NCBI GenBank assembly: GCA_002077065.1
Contig: NAJO01000004.1
Span: forward strand, 62,001-126,000
Reading direction: 5' to 3'
Source of the DNA: Cryoendolithus antarcticus
Taxonomy: Eukaryota > Ascomycota > Dothideomycetes > Cladosporiales > Cladosporiaceae
Length of the DNA stretch: 64,000 nucleotides
Under the pieces are notes generated by a model. It did not search any database, had not been told where the DNA came from, and saw only the letters and a program-made list of their open reading frames with translations. This document shows positions 1 through 10,406 of the stretch, piece by piece; position 1 is the stretch's first letter; each line of letters opens with the position of its first letter. The position numbers and the translations under genes were made by a program.

Positions 1-1412
1 TAACGCCCTGTCGCACCTCCACGTGCGCCCCATATCTCCATGTTGGCCAGACCAGAATACGGCAGACCCTTTCATGCAGGTACTGCCGTGTATGACACAT
101 CTATGCGGCATGCCGGTGATAAGTTCAGTCACACGTTCGGCGATGGTCGTGACGCCGAGTTCGTTAGCTGCAGGGTGCTTTCCCGTGCCTCACCCTGCAT
201 TGTACATGCTCTCGACCGTTCATGTGGTTCTTGAGAGGCCGAGAAGAAGCCGGGAATTTGTTCTTCTGCGCCCTCGACTGATGACTCCTGTTGTGTTACT
301 CTGTCCAATGGTACAGAGTTCAGACATTGAAGGGGGGGGGCGTGGCTCGAGTCATCACCGATGGTAATTATTGTGGGCGTGTTGTAATCATATCACGCGG
401 GCGAAACCTGGAACTGTGTCGTGAGGGTTTGGTTGACGTGACTGCACATAGCCATTAGTGTGACCGGTATCTTGAAAGCCATGGTGATGTGTCAAAAGTG
501 CCGATGGGCATTTCCCAGTGGCCAGGACAAGCCCATGCGCTAGTGGCAGATGTCTCAGTGCTGTGCGTCCACAAATGAAATCATTGAATGGTGAATTGGA
601 GATTCGAATTGTCGTCCCCTGGTCCAGGTATTCGCGAGGCTGCGCGCAAATACTGCCACAGATCGCAGCTTATGCAGACATCAACAGAGCAGCAAATGGA
701 GCAAGTCGTGTTGAGGGCCGAACGAAACGGTGCATTCCCTTTCGTTCTCGAGTCGTGATGCATCGACGCTAATGCAAGCCAATTCGAATTAGAGTGTGGA
801 TGCGGTTCACTTGTACGGAGAAGTCGGGAACAACGCGTTCTTAACTTTTGACGTGTCATTAGCACGCCGAGGAGTGACATGAGAGGAGGAGTATCTGGCG
901 ATGGATGCGCCAACACGGCTACTGCTCTTCAGCGAATGTAAAGGCGTCCATGTCGCGTTCAGAAACATGCATCTTCCTCTTCCGAACTTCCCTCGAGTCT
1001 CAGTCTGTCTGGTGACAACGGCGACCAGGTCCGGCCCCTCTACCGTGCATCGATAATGCCCGTTTACCGCTTGGTACGCCCGACTTTCCTTCTTTTCTTC
1101 GTATCGTATCAGCGTTCGACAATTGCTATTCTTGCCCTGGACTCGCGAGCTAGCAAAGATAGAGCCGTTGCCGTCAGCCAACAGCGTCGACGTCAAGACC
1201 ATCAATGTAGCAGCTGTGGTTGCCCGACATAGAATCATTTTGACTTCAGCCGTTGCCGATGCGCTCGCCCACTCACGACGCGTTGATGCAATGTCTCAGA
1301 AGGGAGGCCCATACATGACCGCATCACTCCCGTTGTTCTTCACGAGCATTCCATCGTTCACAAGCACTTACCAAAATACCGAACCGGTCCTCTGAGACAT
1401 ATCATCAACGTC
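1..1412. other. No supportable gene; upstream region of the RGS-LOV gene
   Basis: Open frames on both strands here are short (at most about 140 codons), overlap each other, and show no recognisable domain. A run of nine G residues lies near 330-338. The right part presumably holds the promoter and 5' untranslated region of the gene starting at 1413. I see nothing else. Confidence 0.5.
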
Positions 1413-4030
1413 ATGAACGGTCTTAGGGAACTCAAGTCGAAGTATAGCACAGCTCACAAGTTCAACGCGCAGTATCCCCATCAGATCAGCAGCAAATCGA
1501 AGGAACCAAACAAGCGTTCGCCGCCTCCCGAGACAACTCGGCATGGAGACAAGGTCGAGCCTGCCATCGGGGGCGAGCCACTCCCGGAGCGTACTTTAGA
1601 CTACGATCAACTCGGCTCATGGCAGAGTTCGAAAGACCGAGATCCCTATCATGCGACACCCCCGCGTGTCCCTGCGCGCCAGCGATCCCTGAGCAAAGAA
1701 GATGCGGCTGCGAAGCTGAGTTCTTCTCCGTCCAACTACGATCTCTCCTCTGCTGCTGCCGACGGCTCCCGGTCTGCCTCACCGGACTTCGCTCGCACGT
1801 GGCAACGTGGTAGTTTTCCAGTGCCTGACCGAACAAGGTGGGTCTGATCTGCTATGACCCTGACAGTGACGTTGGCTCACGTGTATGCAGTAGCAGAAAT
1901 CAAAACGGCGGTAGCATCAATCAGATTCTCAGTCGCTCGCCCGAACGCCGTGTTCCGAACTTCTCCACCAACGCAGTCTCGCCTCCACCCTCACCAACAA
2001 AGATGGACGAGCCTTCATTCGATCGAAGCAGTGGTGAACAGTCTGACTTCTCGCAAGACACTACAGCTACCTCGGTCGACAATCTCTATCCACTTCAGAC
2101 CAAAGGACCCGACAATAGCGATGCACAGGACCTTGAGCCATTGGGCGGAGATGATCCACGATCATACGACTTGGTCGAGCCACCGCAGGAGAGGGAGAAT
2201 GTGGGAGTGTACGCGCTGGAGAAGCAGGCCGACCTTCTCATGTCGCATGAGCATCTCAGCGCCATCTTCGCAAATTCAAAGCTTCTCCTGAAGTTCACTG
2301 GCTTCCTTAACTCGCACAGACCACACAGCATACCTCTGCTGATCTACTACTTGGATGCGCTGAAGGCGATACGAGCGATCAAGTATTCCAACGCCATTGC
2401 AGAGGCTCTCGAACCGATACGAGGATGCGAGTTCACAAAAGACCCTGCGCGGCCGAGTCTGAACCGCGCACTGGAAGAGAAGGCGAACAAAGCATTCGAT
2501 TTGCTTTGCAAGGAGGATCTGCCAGCATATGTCGCATACACATGGATACAGGTGGTGTCAACGAGCATACAGCGGCGGATCAATGGCACACTGGCGCCGC
2601 ACCTGAGAGAAGCAAGCGAGGGTCTGGCGGAGGTGTTCTGCTTGACGGATCCTTCCAGACCGGACAACCCTATTGTGTTCGCATCTGAGGAGTTTGCGCG
2701 GACGACCCAGTATGGCATGAACTATGCAATAGGGAGGAATTGTCGCTTCTTGCAGGGACCGAACACGACGAAGTCTTCTGTGCGGAGACTAGCAGAGTCA
2801 TGTCAGGCCGGACGGGAGTCGAATGAGATTATGGTGAACTATCGCCGAGACGGTAGCCCGTTCGTAAACTTGCTCATGACTGCGCCCTTACTGGACAGCA
2901 GAGGAGAGATTCGCTACTACATAGGCGCACAGGTGGACGTCAGTGGTCTGCTAAAGTCCTGCAGCGAGCTGCCAGCTTTAGCAGAACTGGTGGACAAGCA
3001 GACGTACGGCTCTTCGGATCGTGACGAGATCAAAGACGAGTTCCAGGAGCTGAGCGAGATGTTTAACGGGACAGAGCTTCAGACCGTGCGAAGGTATGGC
3101 GGCAAGATGCACAGAGAGTACGCTGATGACAGCGATGCGGAAAGCATGCACGGTGACCGGCCGCGGCGTGTACTGTTGCAAGACTCCAGTCAGGATGTGA
3201 TTGATGAGCAGCTTGATCAGACGAAAGCGAGCATCCCATCGGCTGTGCAGGAGCGCGTCAACGGAAAGCTCGCTGGCGTCTATCAACATGTGAGTGACTT
3301 TGTTCGACCTGCTCAAAGCAAGCCAAAGCTGACAATGATGTAGTATCTCCTCCTCCGACCAGCACCCTCACTACGTATTCTCTTCTCCTCTCCCTCCCTC
3401 CGCGTCCCCGGCATCCTCCAATCCCCCTTCCTCAACCGCGTCGGCGGCAGCCCTCGAGTCCGCTCAGACCTGTTCTCCGCCCTATCAGAAGGCCGCGGCG
3501 TCACTGCCAAGATACGCTGGCTCGCACGTCCAGACGAAGACGGTGAAGGTGAAGGCCGACCACGATGGATTCACTGCACGCCTTTGCTCGGTCACAGCGG
3601 CGCAGTAGGAGTCTGGATGGTTGTCTTGGTAGATGAAGAGGGCAGCAAGGAGATGATTGGTAGTGGGAGAAGGTTCCGCGCTGCGCCGCCGGTGTCGTCT
3701 ACTATCCATGGACGCGACTGGGGGAGTGGCGATCGCGAACGCGAACGAGGAGATCGTGATAGGCGATTACTGAACACATACGACGTCGACTCTGCGCGGC
3801 GAGGCGGCGGAGGCGAGAATCATTCACCTTCGAGAGGCGTGGCTTCGCCTCGCGGGCACACGCGACTGGATCTCGATCAAAGTCCAATCTCTTCGAGGAG
3901 TCAGAGCGCGAGCCGGAAACCCTCGCTACATGTGGCTGCTATGGCGGCGCAAGGTGGACGACAGGCCAACGGCCGTCCGGAAAGTATTCGGACGGACACA
4001 GGTACTAGTCGGGACTTCGCTTTGCGGTGA
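1413..4030 (+). CDS. RGS-LOV photoreceptor-type protein
   Basis: Predicted 836-residue protein from three exons: 1413-1837, 1891-3289 and 3344-4030. The introns (53 and 54 nt) are GT-AG and the second has a GCTGAC branch site. After a disordered N-terminus comes an RGS-like helical region (about residues 250-375), then a LOV/PAS domain (about 385-500). The LOV domain carries GRNCRFLQG, whose Cys (about residue 426) is the adduct-forming residue, plus the two Asn (VNYRRDG, FVNLL) and the Gln (IGAQ) that contact flavin in known LOV domains. Exon 3 encodes a conserved second sensor-like segment (TPLLGHSGAVGVWMVVLV) and a charged, disordered tail. The arrangement matches the fungal RGS-LOV family, whose Botrytis member BcLOV4 binds membrane phospholipids in blue light. 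Blue-light sensing is inferred from the intact motif. RGS activity on a G-alpha subunit is uncertain. Confidence 0.88.
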
Positions 4031-4436
4031 GATGACATGGGATCGTACGATGGTGTTCGAAGGCGTTTCGAGGACCTCACAGAGGTGGCGCGTCACTGCA
4101 GCGCTCTACGGACATGCGCAGAAGACATCGCTCTGGATGTGTAGTGGGGCCACTATCGTCTATAGAGCTGGACGACCTCTTTGAGGGTGGTCGATGTCTA
4201 GAGGCATGATGTATACATATATAGACTTTCTTATACCTGTACATGAACGACACACAAGAGCTTGTCACGAAAGCCTCGGATCAATGGCTACCTATCCCTT
4301 ACAGCAGAGCTTCCGCGTTAAGCAACCCCAATGTACATACTTTCAAATAGGTACTTTTGCCATACTCGAGCCTCGTAGTTACATCCAGTGAAACGAAGTC
4401 ATCACAAACCATCCCACTCGCCCCATATCGCTCATC
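4031..4436. other. Intergenic region upstream of the cupin gene
   Basis: About 400 bp between the RGS-LOV stop and the cupin start, both genes on the plus strand. It contains an AT-rich TATA-like stretch near 4210-4225 (tacatatatagac). No other feature seen. Confidence 0.4.
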
Positions 4437-4932
4437 ATGCCCTCCCACGACCAAAAGCCAGTGGTCTACACGCCCGCCTCCTCCCTCACCACCTCAGGTG
4501 GCCAAACAGAAGGCATGATTCGGCAGTCTGCGCTCGTCAAACTAACTCCAAATATATGCGCGTCGCGGATGATCGCAAAGCCTCACTCGTCCAGCGCTGT
4601 GCATCATCACGGCGACCAGGATACGGTGGTGTTCGCTCATAAGGGGAGGGGAGTTATTGTGAGTGAGGGGGGAACGAAGAGGGTGGTTGTTGAGGAGGGA
4701 GGGTTTGCTTTGATTCCGTGAGTTGCTCTCTTGTTGTTCAGCAGTTGACAGGATGTCCGACGTGGATGGGACGGTCGTCAAAGGAAGTGCGATTGACGAG
4801 TAATTCCACAGGGCATACGCAGAGCATCAAGAAGTGAACGAAAGTGACGAAGATGTTGTCTGGGCCATTATTCGAGCGCCTGGAGATGAGCCGGTGGTGG
4901 TCAATCTCGAGAAGGGATGGGGAAGTAGTTGA
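4437..4932 (+). CDS. Small single-domain cupin protein
   Basis: Two exons (4437-4717 and 4812-4932; 94-nt intron with a GTGAGT donor and CCACAG acceptor) encode 133 residues, the size of a single cupin barrel. The first metal-binding motif is seen as HHHGDQDTVVFAHKGRG and the second as PAYAEHQEVN, which fits the P-x-G-x2-H-x3-N pattern except for Ala/Tyr at the PxG position. The intron falls exactly between the two motifs. Fungal proteins of this type are usually annotated only as cupin-domain proteins; the substrate cannot be read from sequence. No signal peptide is visible, so the protein is probably cytosolic. It is transcribed in the same direction as the RGS-LOV gene but separated by a full intergenic region. 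Confidence 0.85.
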
Positions 4933-5055
4933 GAGACGATGATGTGGTTTCGCAATGATTTATGTGTATACTTCGGAGTCTATCCGGATCTCAGGTATCC
5001 CCCAGCGCGCATTCTGCAGACCCAAGTGCTTTTCGAGGTCATAGGTAAACGGTAC

Positions 5056-6708
5056 TCAGGCGCTCTGAGTTCGAGCCACACCACTGTGACTTTTCGCCCG
5101 GTGCAGGAATCGATGTCCATGCTCCCGGTCCCAGTGCTGCTCTATCAATTGCGTAGCCGACATACCATCAGCCGCGTGCAGGAAATCCAGCATCTGCTGC
5201 TCGCTCGTCGCACCGTCGCTCGCCCTTCTGGTCTTGTCTTCCGTGCCTTTGCCATACGGATGAAGGGACCTCTTCAGCCCAGCCTTCGTGCCCGAGTAAA
5301 CTTCAATCGCTTTCAAGACGTTGATCGCCCGACTGATCCTTACCTCCTTCATCTCCACGCCTCGCTCCTCGAGGCCATGTCTGAACTCCTTGAAGCTTTG
5401 CGTGGTGGGCCTGTAGTGCCCGCTCAAGGGGGACAGGTACGTAAGCTTGCCCTCAGAGACAGCTATAGAGCCGGCAGAGGCAATACGTCCACCTGAGAGG
5501 AAAGAGGCGTGCTGAAACGAGCCTGGGGTCTTGAGCGAGATGTAGAGCGTTCCACTCGGCGAGCAGACGTATATCCAGGTGGAGGGCTTGACAGAGGCAC
5601 GCAGTAGGTGATTCAGCAATGCGGCCGGTGATGGACGATGTCGATGTTTTGAGGGGAGCTTATGGACTAGCTTGACTGGCGCTGCTTTGCTGTAGTCCGA
5701 GGCGTGTGGTGACTGCAGTCGACTAGGTGAGCTTGACTCGTCGCGCGCGTTGCATTGAGCATCGATTGGCCTTTCGGCACCTAGGTCGTGCGTCTCGTCA
5801 ACATCTTCAAACTTGAACACCGGATCCGGCGCATCGATACGAACGATTCCATGAACCGAGTCTCGAAACTCCGTCGCCTCTGTGTCGACCAGCGCTCCAT
5901 GCTTCGCCCATCTCAAAAGCCCATCACCGTCAACGATAACAGCGTACGCCTTCCTCTCCTCGCTGCTCAAGTATCTGACTCGCTCTGCGTTCAACGTCTG
6001 TCGATCGCACAAGGGCAAGCTGAGATCTCGCCCAGCCCCATGGTCCAGCCAGTGGAAGAAGTTCTCGGTCGTTGCGTCTCGCTGCCAGTACTCGTGATAC
6101 ATCTGTAGGTTTGCGCCGTGACGGTGCGTTCGGTCAACCATTTCGAGGAAGTAGCGTTGGTCCAGGAGCATGGAATGATGAGCCGAGCGATGGCTTGAGG
6201 TCGAGCTAGATCGCCGACTTCCGCGTGCAGGTATTGAGGTCATGGAATCGCCTGGGGAAGCGGTGTCATCATGAACAGCGTGCTCCGCGATCCAGGCCAG
6301 TCGTCGCCACTTCTGTCTCGCAATGTCGGTCGACGATCGCCGGCGATCTAGCGGAGCTCTGGCATCACGTCCGGTATGCGTGCTGTCGTCCTCAGGCTTA
6401 GTAGCGCGGCGATACTGCCACTCCCGTATTGCTTCCGACCAGCGACGGGAAGGGTCAAGCGCCAGTCCGCCCAGTTGTCGGCGTTCGCGATGTCCGCGAT
6501 ACGCTGCTTGAATCCTAATCGCAGCCTCGCGGCTATCTGAATCGTCTGAACGTTCATGGTACTGCTGATCGATCTCAGATGCTCTCCGAGCCTGAATGGA
6601 GGCTATGTGACTCGTCTCCGAAGCGTCGGGGACACGGAGTGAGTGCAGGTATACCTCGTGAGAAGCGACCGGGTCAGCATCTGCATCTGCATCTGAGCCC
6701 GAGTCCAT
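5056..6708 (-). CDS. IQ-motif protein of the IQM (calmodulin-binding) type
   Basis: Intronless 550-residue frame starting at an ATG. Residues 62-78 hold an IQ motif (AIRIQAAYRGHRERR), the consensus for calmodulin binding without calcium. From about residue 180 a conserved core follows with QRYFLEMVDRTHRHG, FFHWLDHG, RYLSSEERKAYAVIV, FQHASFLSGG and SGHYRPT. These segments closely resemble the core of plant IQM proteins (IQM1-6 of Arabidopsis), where FQHSSFLSGG and YSGHY occur. The N-terminus contains an Asp-Ala repeat made by a CTGCAT hexamer near 6677-6691. The fungal role is not established; calcium/calmodulin-linked regulation is an inference from the IQ motif. A central acidic and basic segment (about 290-360) is probably disordered. 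Confidence 0.82.
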   Translation of the reverse strand: MDSGSDADADADPVASHEVYLHSLRVPDASETSHIASIQARRASEIDQQYHERSDDSDSREAAIRIQAAYRGHRERRQLGGLALDPSRRWSEAIREWQYRRATKPEDDSTHTGRDARAPLDRRRSSTDIARQKWRRLAWIAEHAVHDDTASPGDSMTSIPARGSRRSSSTSSHRSAHHSMLLDQRYFLEMVDRTHRHGANLQMYHEYWQRDATTENFFHWLDHGAGRDLSLPLCDRQTLNAERVRYLSSEERKAYAVIVDGDGLLRWAKHGALVDTEATEFRDSVHGIVRIDAPDPVFKFEDVDETHDLGAERPIDAQCNARDESSSPSRLQSPHASDYSKAAPVKLVHKLPSKHRHRPSPAALLNHLLRASVKPSTWIYVCSPSGTLYISLKTPGSFQHASFLSGGRIASAGSIAVSEGKLTYLSPLSGHYRPTTQSFKEFRHGLEERGVEMKEVRISRAINVLKAIEVYSGTKAGLKRSLHPYGKGTEDKTRRASDGATSEQQMLDFLHAADGMSATQLIEQHWDREHGHRFLHRAKSHSGVARTQSA

Positions 6709-7398
6709 AATCGATGACAGCTCAGGTTAGCAATCAGGAAGCGCTGCTAGGAATTGTTCCTGTAAGAGATGAGTGACCATTGTCTGATCTTCAAGTGGCC
6801 TGCCTGCTGCGTTCTGGGGCTACTGGGCGCAATTGCACTGCCCGGCACACTTATAGTCACTACATCCCTTGCTTGATTTCAGAGCGAACGGGTTCAGGGG
6901 TTCGTGCCAACAACGAACTGAGGCAACGATCCGAGCGGGTAAGAGCGTCTTGACTCTGGCGAGGAGGACGCGTATGAAGCAGCGCCGCAGCAGCCGCGCT
7001 GTCCGAAATATGATCTCAGTCAACCACAATATGATGCTTCGCAGACTCTGCCAGGGATGATGTTACATGACCTACATGGAGCATGGTGACGCTGCAGTGA
7101 TCTAGGAGTCCGTTGCGCGTCGCTGCGCGTGTAATAGACACCAGGTGATGTGCGTTGCGGCTGTGCTGGAGATGAGGTAGGAGGCAAGGGTGACATGGTT
7201 CACGCCTGAGGCACGAACCGCGATACAATAAGCTCGATCAGAAGCAATCGATGGGCTCAGCTTGCTTCTCGTACACTGTCTGGGTATCCCTATCGTACAC
7301 TTCCCCATGTTCCTCTCTCAAATTCTCACCAAGACGCCAATGCTAACCCACACCACCCCCAAACTCGCCATTCCCATCCGCCCCAACCCTCGAGACCC
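6709..7398. other. Intergenic region upstream of the IQM-type gene
   Basis: About 690 bp between the IQM-type start and the stop of the capping triphosphatase gene; both are on the minus strand. It should hold the promoter of the former and the 3' end of the latter. Only short incoherent open frames are present. Confidence 0.4.
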
Positions 7399-9642
7399 CT
7401 ACCTCGCCCTCATCAAAAACTGCGCATTCTCCAGAAACCCACTTACAATCTCCACATAAGCACTCGGCTCCCTCTTCATCAACATCCCCATATGAGCTTT
7501 CAACAACGCCGCATCAACCTCCAATTCCAACTCATAGCTCATCTTATCCCCCTGCTGCACAGCCGTGAGATCAATATCATAGGCCAAGTGCTTATAATTC
7601 ATCCTGTTCTTCTGGCGGCTAGCCTCCGCAGGCGCTCCGTGGTCGATGATGTCGTCTAGTTTTAATTGGGCGGTGGTGAGGAGAGGCAGGAAGTTGAGCT
7701 CGATGTTAATGGAAATTCGGCAGTCGTAGGCGCCGTCTGGGGCGTGGATGTGCAGGTTTGCGACGGGGAGTTTGATGATGGCTGCTTTTAGGGACTGGGT
7801 TGCTTTGTCGTGACTAATGCGCAGGCGTGGAGGGCGGGTGTTGGTGTACTGCTTCATAGCCGCAGGTATGAGGGAATTACCTGTGGTGTTCAGGTGATGA
7901 GAGGAGTCGGTTTGCTCGATGCGCTTATATCTCATAGGTTCCCGACCCTTGACCTGCGCTTTGATGACTGACTGATTGAGAGCTTCGTTGATGGCTTGAT
8001 ATTCCGGAGGGTCCATATGTGACTCGAAGCTCAGGAGGTGGTTGTGAGATTCAGCCACGGTGCAGGTGCTCGATACGCCGAAACTCGCACGATTGCCGTC
8101 GCTCTTATTGAGCAGCTTGCCTACCTTCGCTTCAATTTCGAGCATCGCTGGATCGACCTGGTCTAATTCCGATAGCTTCATCCAGAGCCAATCCTGTACA
8201 ACCTTGTACATGCTCGGATTCAGTGATTTTCCCTGGTAGGAGGCTTCCCAGCCGCCTAAAAGTTCACGGGCATTTGCGAGACAGGTGTCAGGAACCGCAG
8301 TCTTTTGTCGCTCCTGTGCCACTGGCTTTGATCCATTCCCGTCATTTCCATGACCATTGGTAGTTACTGAATGACCGTGCATCTTGTAGTAAGGATTCTT
8401 GGGATGTAATCGTGCCCATGGAGGTCTCTCAGAGGGTCGTGTTTTGATCATTTTGCTGCGTGGCGCACTTGATAGTGCCTCAGGAGATGCACTCCGTTTC
8501 AGCGAGACATTCATCGCCACGGGTGATTGTTGTTTCACGGTAGCAGGAGCCGGGGCAATGAGGTGCTTCATGCCCATCTTCTCGGACTGGTGTTGTGGAG
8601 GAGCAGGTGCGTCCGTCAGTACAGTCGTAGGCAGGAGTGACTGAGGCGTGGCGTTGGTAAGAGCGACTGGAGGCGTTTGGCGTGTAGTGGCTTGTGACAC
8701 TCCATTCTGCATCACATGATTTTGTAACACCACAGGCTGCGCCATAGGCACGTGCATGGAACTTCTGGCGCTTTGTGGCTCTTGATAGCTACTTTGTCGT
8801 GAACCCATCGACGGAGCGCGTACTGGCACTTGACTTTTTGGACTTACGGACAGACTACGCTCGCGATCCAATTGATTAAAGTACTCGCTGGTAGTTGGCG
8901 GTTGCTGCTGACCCATGTGCGGATATTGACGAGCCGGTGAACCGCCAACAACACCATTGGATACACCTGAAAGGTTTCGTTGATGTAAAGGACTATAGGG
9001 ATCCTGATGCGCGCTATGTGCAGGGCCACGCTGCTGAAGTGATGGCGGTCCAAGTGGCGTTCCCGGATGTGACTGATACTGCTGAAAGTGAGGTGGAGGT
9101 GCCTGATGTGGCAGATGTGATGTCGCCGCGAGTGGACTCTGACGTATGCCATATGGTGGCTGACTGTGTTGTGAGGAGGGAGTAGGTGATGATGAGGATG
9201 TCTGCTGCCTGTACATCTGAGGGTGTGCGCTCTGTGGGTGCTGCGGACCGAGTGAGGGCGGCTGCGACTGATGTGGAAGGTATTGAGGATGTCCTCCAGG
9301 CGTATGTGTCAAGGGCGTATGATGTTGAGGATAGCCATTTGGGCTGGCTGACGCCTGAGCAGAGAACGGGAACTGTCCAGGTGGACCGCGGGTCTGCAGC
9401 GGAGTCAGGCTTGCAGTCGGAGTGTGCCGCTGTGCACTCTGAGCGTAGGGATCGTTGTCGTGAGGCGTGGACGGCCAGCCTGGGCCACTTTGCTGGGACG
9501 AGTGCCTCGACAATGGCGGAGGTGGAGGGCGTATACCATTCCCCGACAGCACATATGTGGACCCGGAGCTCGTGGCCCTCTGCGCGACCGGTGACTTCTT
9601 GGGTGGCCCATCGTCGGAGCTGAGCATGGAAGTGATGTCCAT
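7399..9642 (-). CDS. CET1: mRNA-capping enzyme beta subunit, RNA 5'-triphosphatase
   Basis: Intronless frame of 747 residues. The first about 400 residues are Pro/Gln/Ser-rich and disordered, typical of fungal Cet1-type proteins. The C-terminal 330 residues carry the metal-dependent triphosphate tunnel hallmarks: an alternating acidic strand near residue 500 (MLEIEAKVGKLL) and a second near residue 705 (SYELELEVD), which in yeast Cet1 supply the glutamates that bind the metal. The basic strand segments (RPPRLRISHDK) and the terminal hydrophobic segment (FLENAQFLMR) also fit. The enzyme removes the gamma phosphate from nascent pre-mRNA, the first capping step, in the nucleus. This tunnel fold is fungal/protist and unrelated to the metazoan cysteine phosphatase-type enzyme. 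The gene is divergent from RPN2. Confidence 0.88.
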   Translation of the reverse strand: MDITSMLSSDDGPPKKSPVAQRATSSGSTYVLSGNGIRPPPPPLSRHSSQQSGPGWPSTPHDNDPYAQSAQRHTPTASLTPLQTRGPPGQFPFSAQASASPNGYPQHHTPLTHTPGGHPQYLPHQSQPPSLGPQHPQSAHPQMYRQQTSSSSPTPSSQHSQPPYGIRQSPLAATSHLPHQAPPPHFQQYQSHPGTPLGPPSLQQRGPAHSAHQDPYSPLHQRNLSGVSNGVVGGSPARQYPHMGQQQPPTTSEYFNQLDRERSLSVSPKSQVPVRAPSMGSRQSSYQEPQSARSSMHVPMAQPVVLQNHVMQNGVSQATTRQTPPVALTNATPQSLLPTTVLTDAPAPPQHQSEKMGMKHLIAPAPATVKQQSPVAMNVSLKRSASPEALSSAPRSKMIKTRPSERPPWARLHPKNPYYKMHGHSVTTNGHGNDGNGSKPVAQERQKTAVPDTCLANARELLGGWEASYQGKSLNPSMYKVVQDWLWMKLSELDQVDPAMLEIEAKVGKLLNKSDGNRASFGVSSTCTVAESHNHLLSFESHMDPPEYQAINEALNQSVIKAQVKGREPMRYKRIEQTDSSHHLNTTGNSLIPAAMKQYTNTRPPRLRISHDKATQSLKAAIIKLPVANLHIHAPDGAYDCRISINIELNFLPLLTTAQLKLDDIIDHGAPAEASRQKNRMNYKHLAYDIDLTAVQQGDKMSYELELEVDAALLKAHMGMLMKREPSAYVEIVSGFLENAQFLMRAR

Positions 9643-10406
9643 CCTTGCGCCTCAATCCCTGCTCATTGCTACCTAAGGCCTTATGCCACTATGTGCATGC
9701 GCCGGACGGCCCTCTCATGGGGTGCTCGTCCTTGAAATCGCTGACACTGGGTTCGATACCCGCTAATATAGGACCTGCCGTCGGCGAGGTCTTTTCAATC
9801 TCAGAGAGTAGGTTCCGCTGTGCTTGCAAAGCCCACTGTAATCGCGCAATCCCACGCCCTCCGGCCTGGGCTCGTCGATAGATGGGTGCGGCACACAGGA
9901 GGTGGGCTACTCGAGCGATCTGGTTGTTGATCCTGGGCGAGCCACTGGAGAAGGCAAAGGGGAGAGATTTCGTGCATACAAGGAGGGTTTATGCGGTCAC
10001 AAACAGAATAGATCCAACCTTAGCTCTAGTGACGTCTGCTTTATGCACAATACTATTCGTGTCCGTGTGGGTGTCTGTGGACGCGTGCGGGAGTTGCCGA
10101 GAATGATGCCCGCGCGTTTGTGTCGCCTGATGATGAGGCTCAAGAGATACTGACACCTCCTACACAACATCACCTTCAACAAACGTCCTCCTCACACCCT
10201 CCGGACTCGCTTCATTCACAACTGTCCTTCCCGGATTGCTCATCACTTCTTCCACTTTCAAGCGCAGAGCCTTGCCCTGGCAAGCCGCCAACATTGTGTT
10301 ACTTCGTGTCTGGATCGCATCTCGGATCTGATCATCACATTCAAGAGGGAATATTGAAGAGATCAACGCTTGGCGGCCACTCCTTATCATCTGACGCATC
10401 TTCGAC
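9643..10406. promoter_or_regulatory. Divergent intergenic region between CET1 and RPN2
   Basis: Shared upstream region of about 760 bp between two essential nuclear/proteasomal genes transcribed away from each other. No defined element is recognised with confidence. A T-arm-like hairpin at 9746-9763 was considered as part of a tRNA and rejected. Confidence 0.5.

Noticed and set aside
807..1238. 143-codon minus-strand frame in the left flank
   Set aside because: No domain, overlapping frames on both strands, no neighbours supporting it.
9746..9763. tRNA-like T-arm (gggttcgataccc)
   Set aside because: No matching acceptor stem, D-arm or anticodon arm can be folded around it at the right distances.
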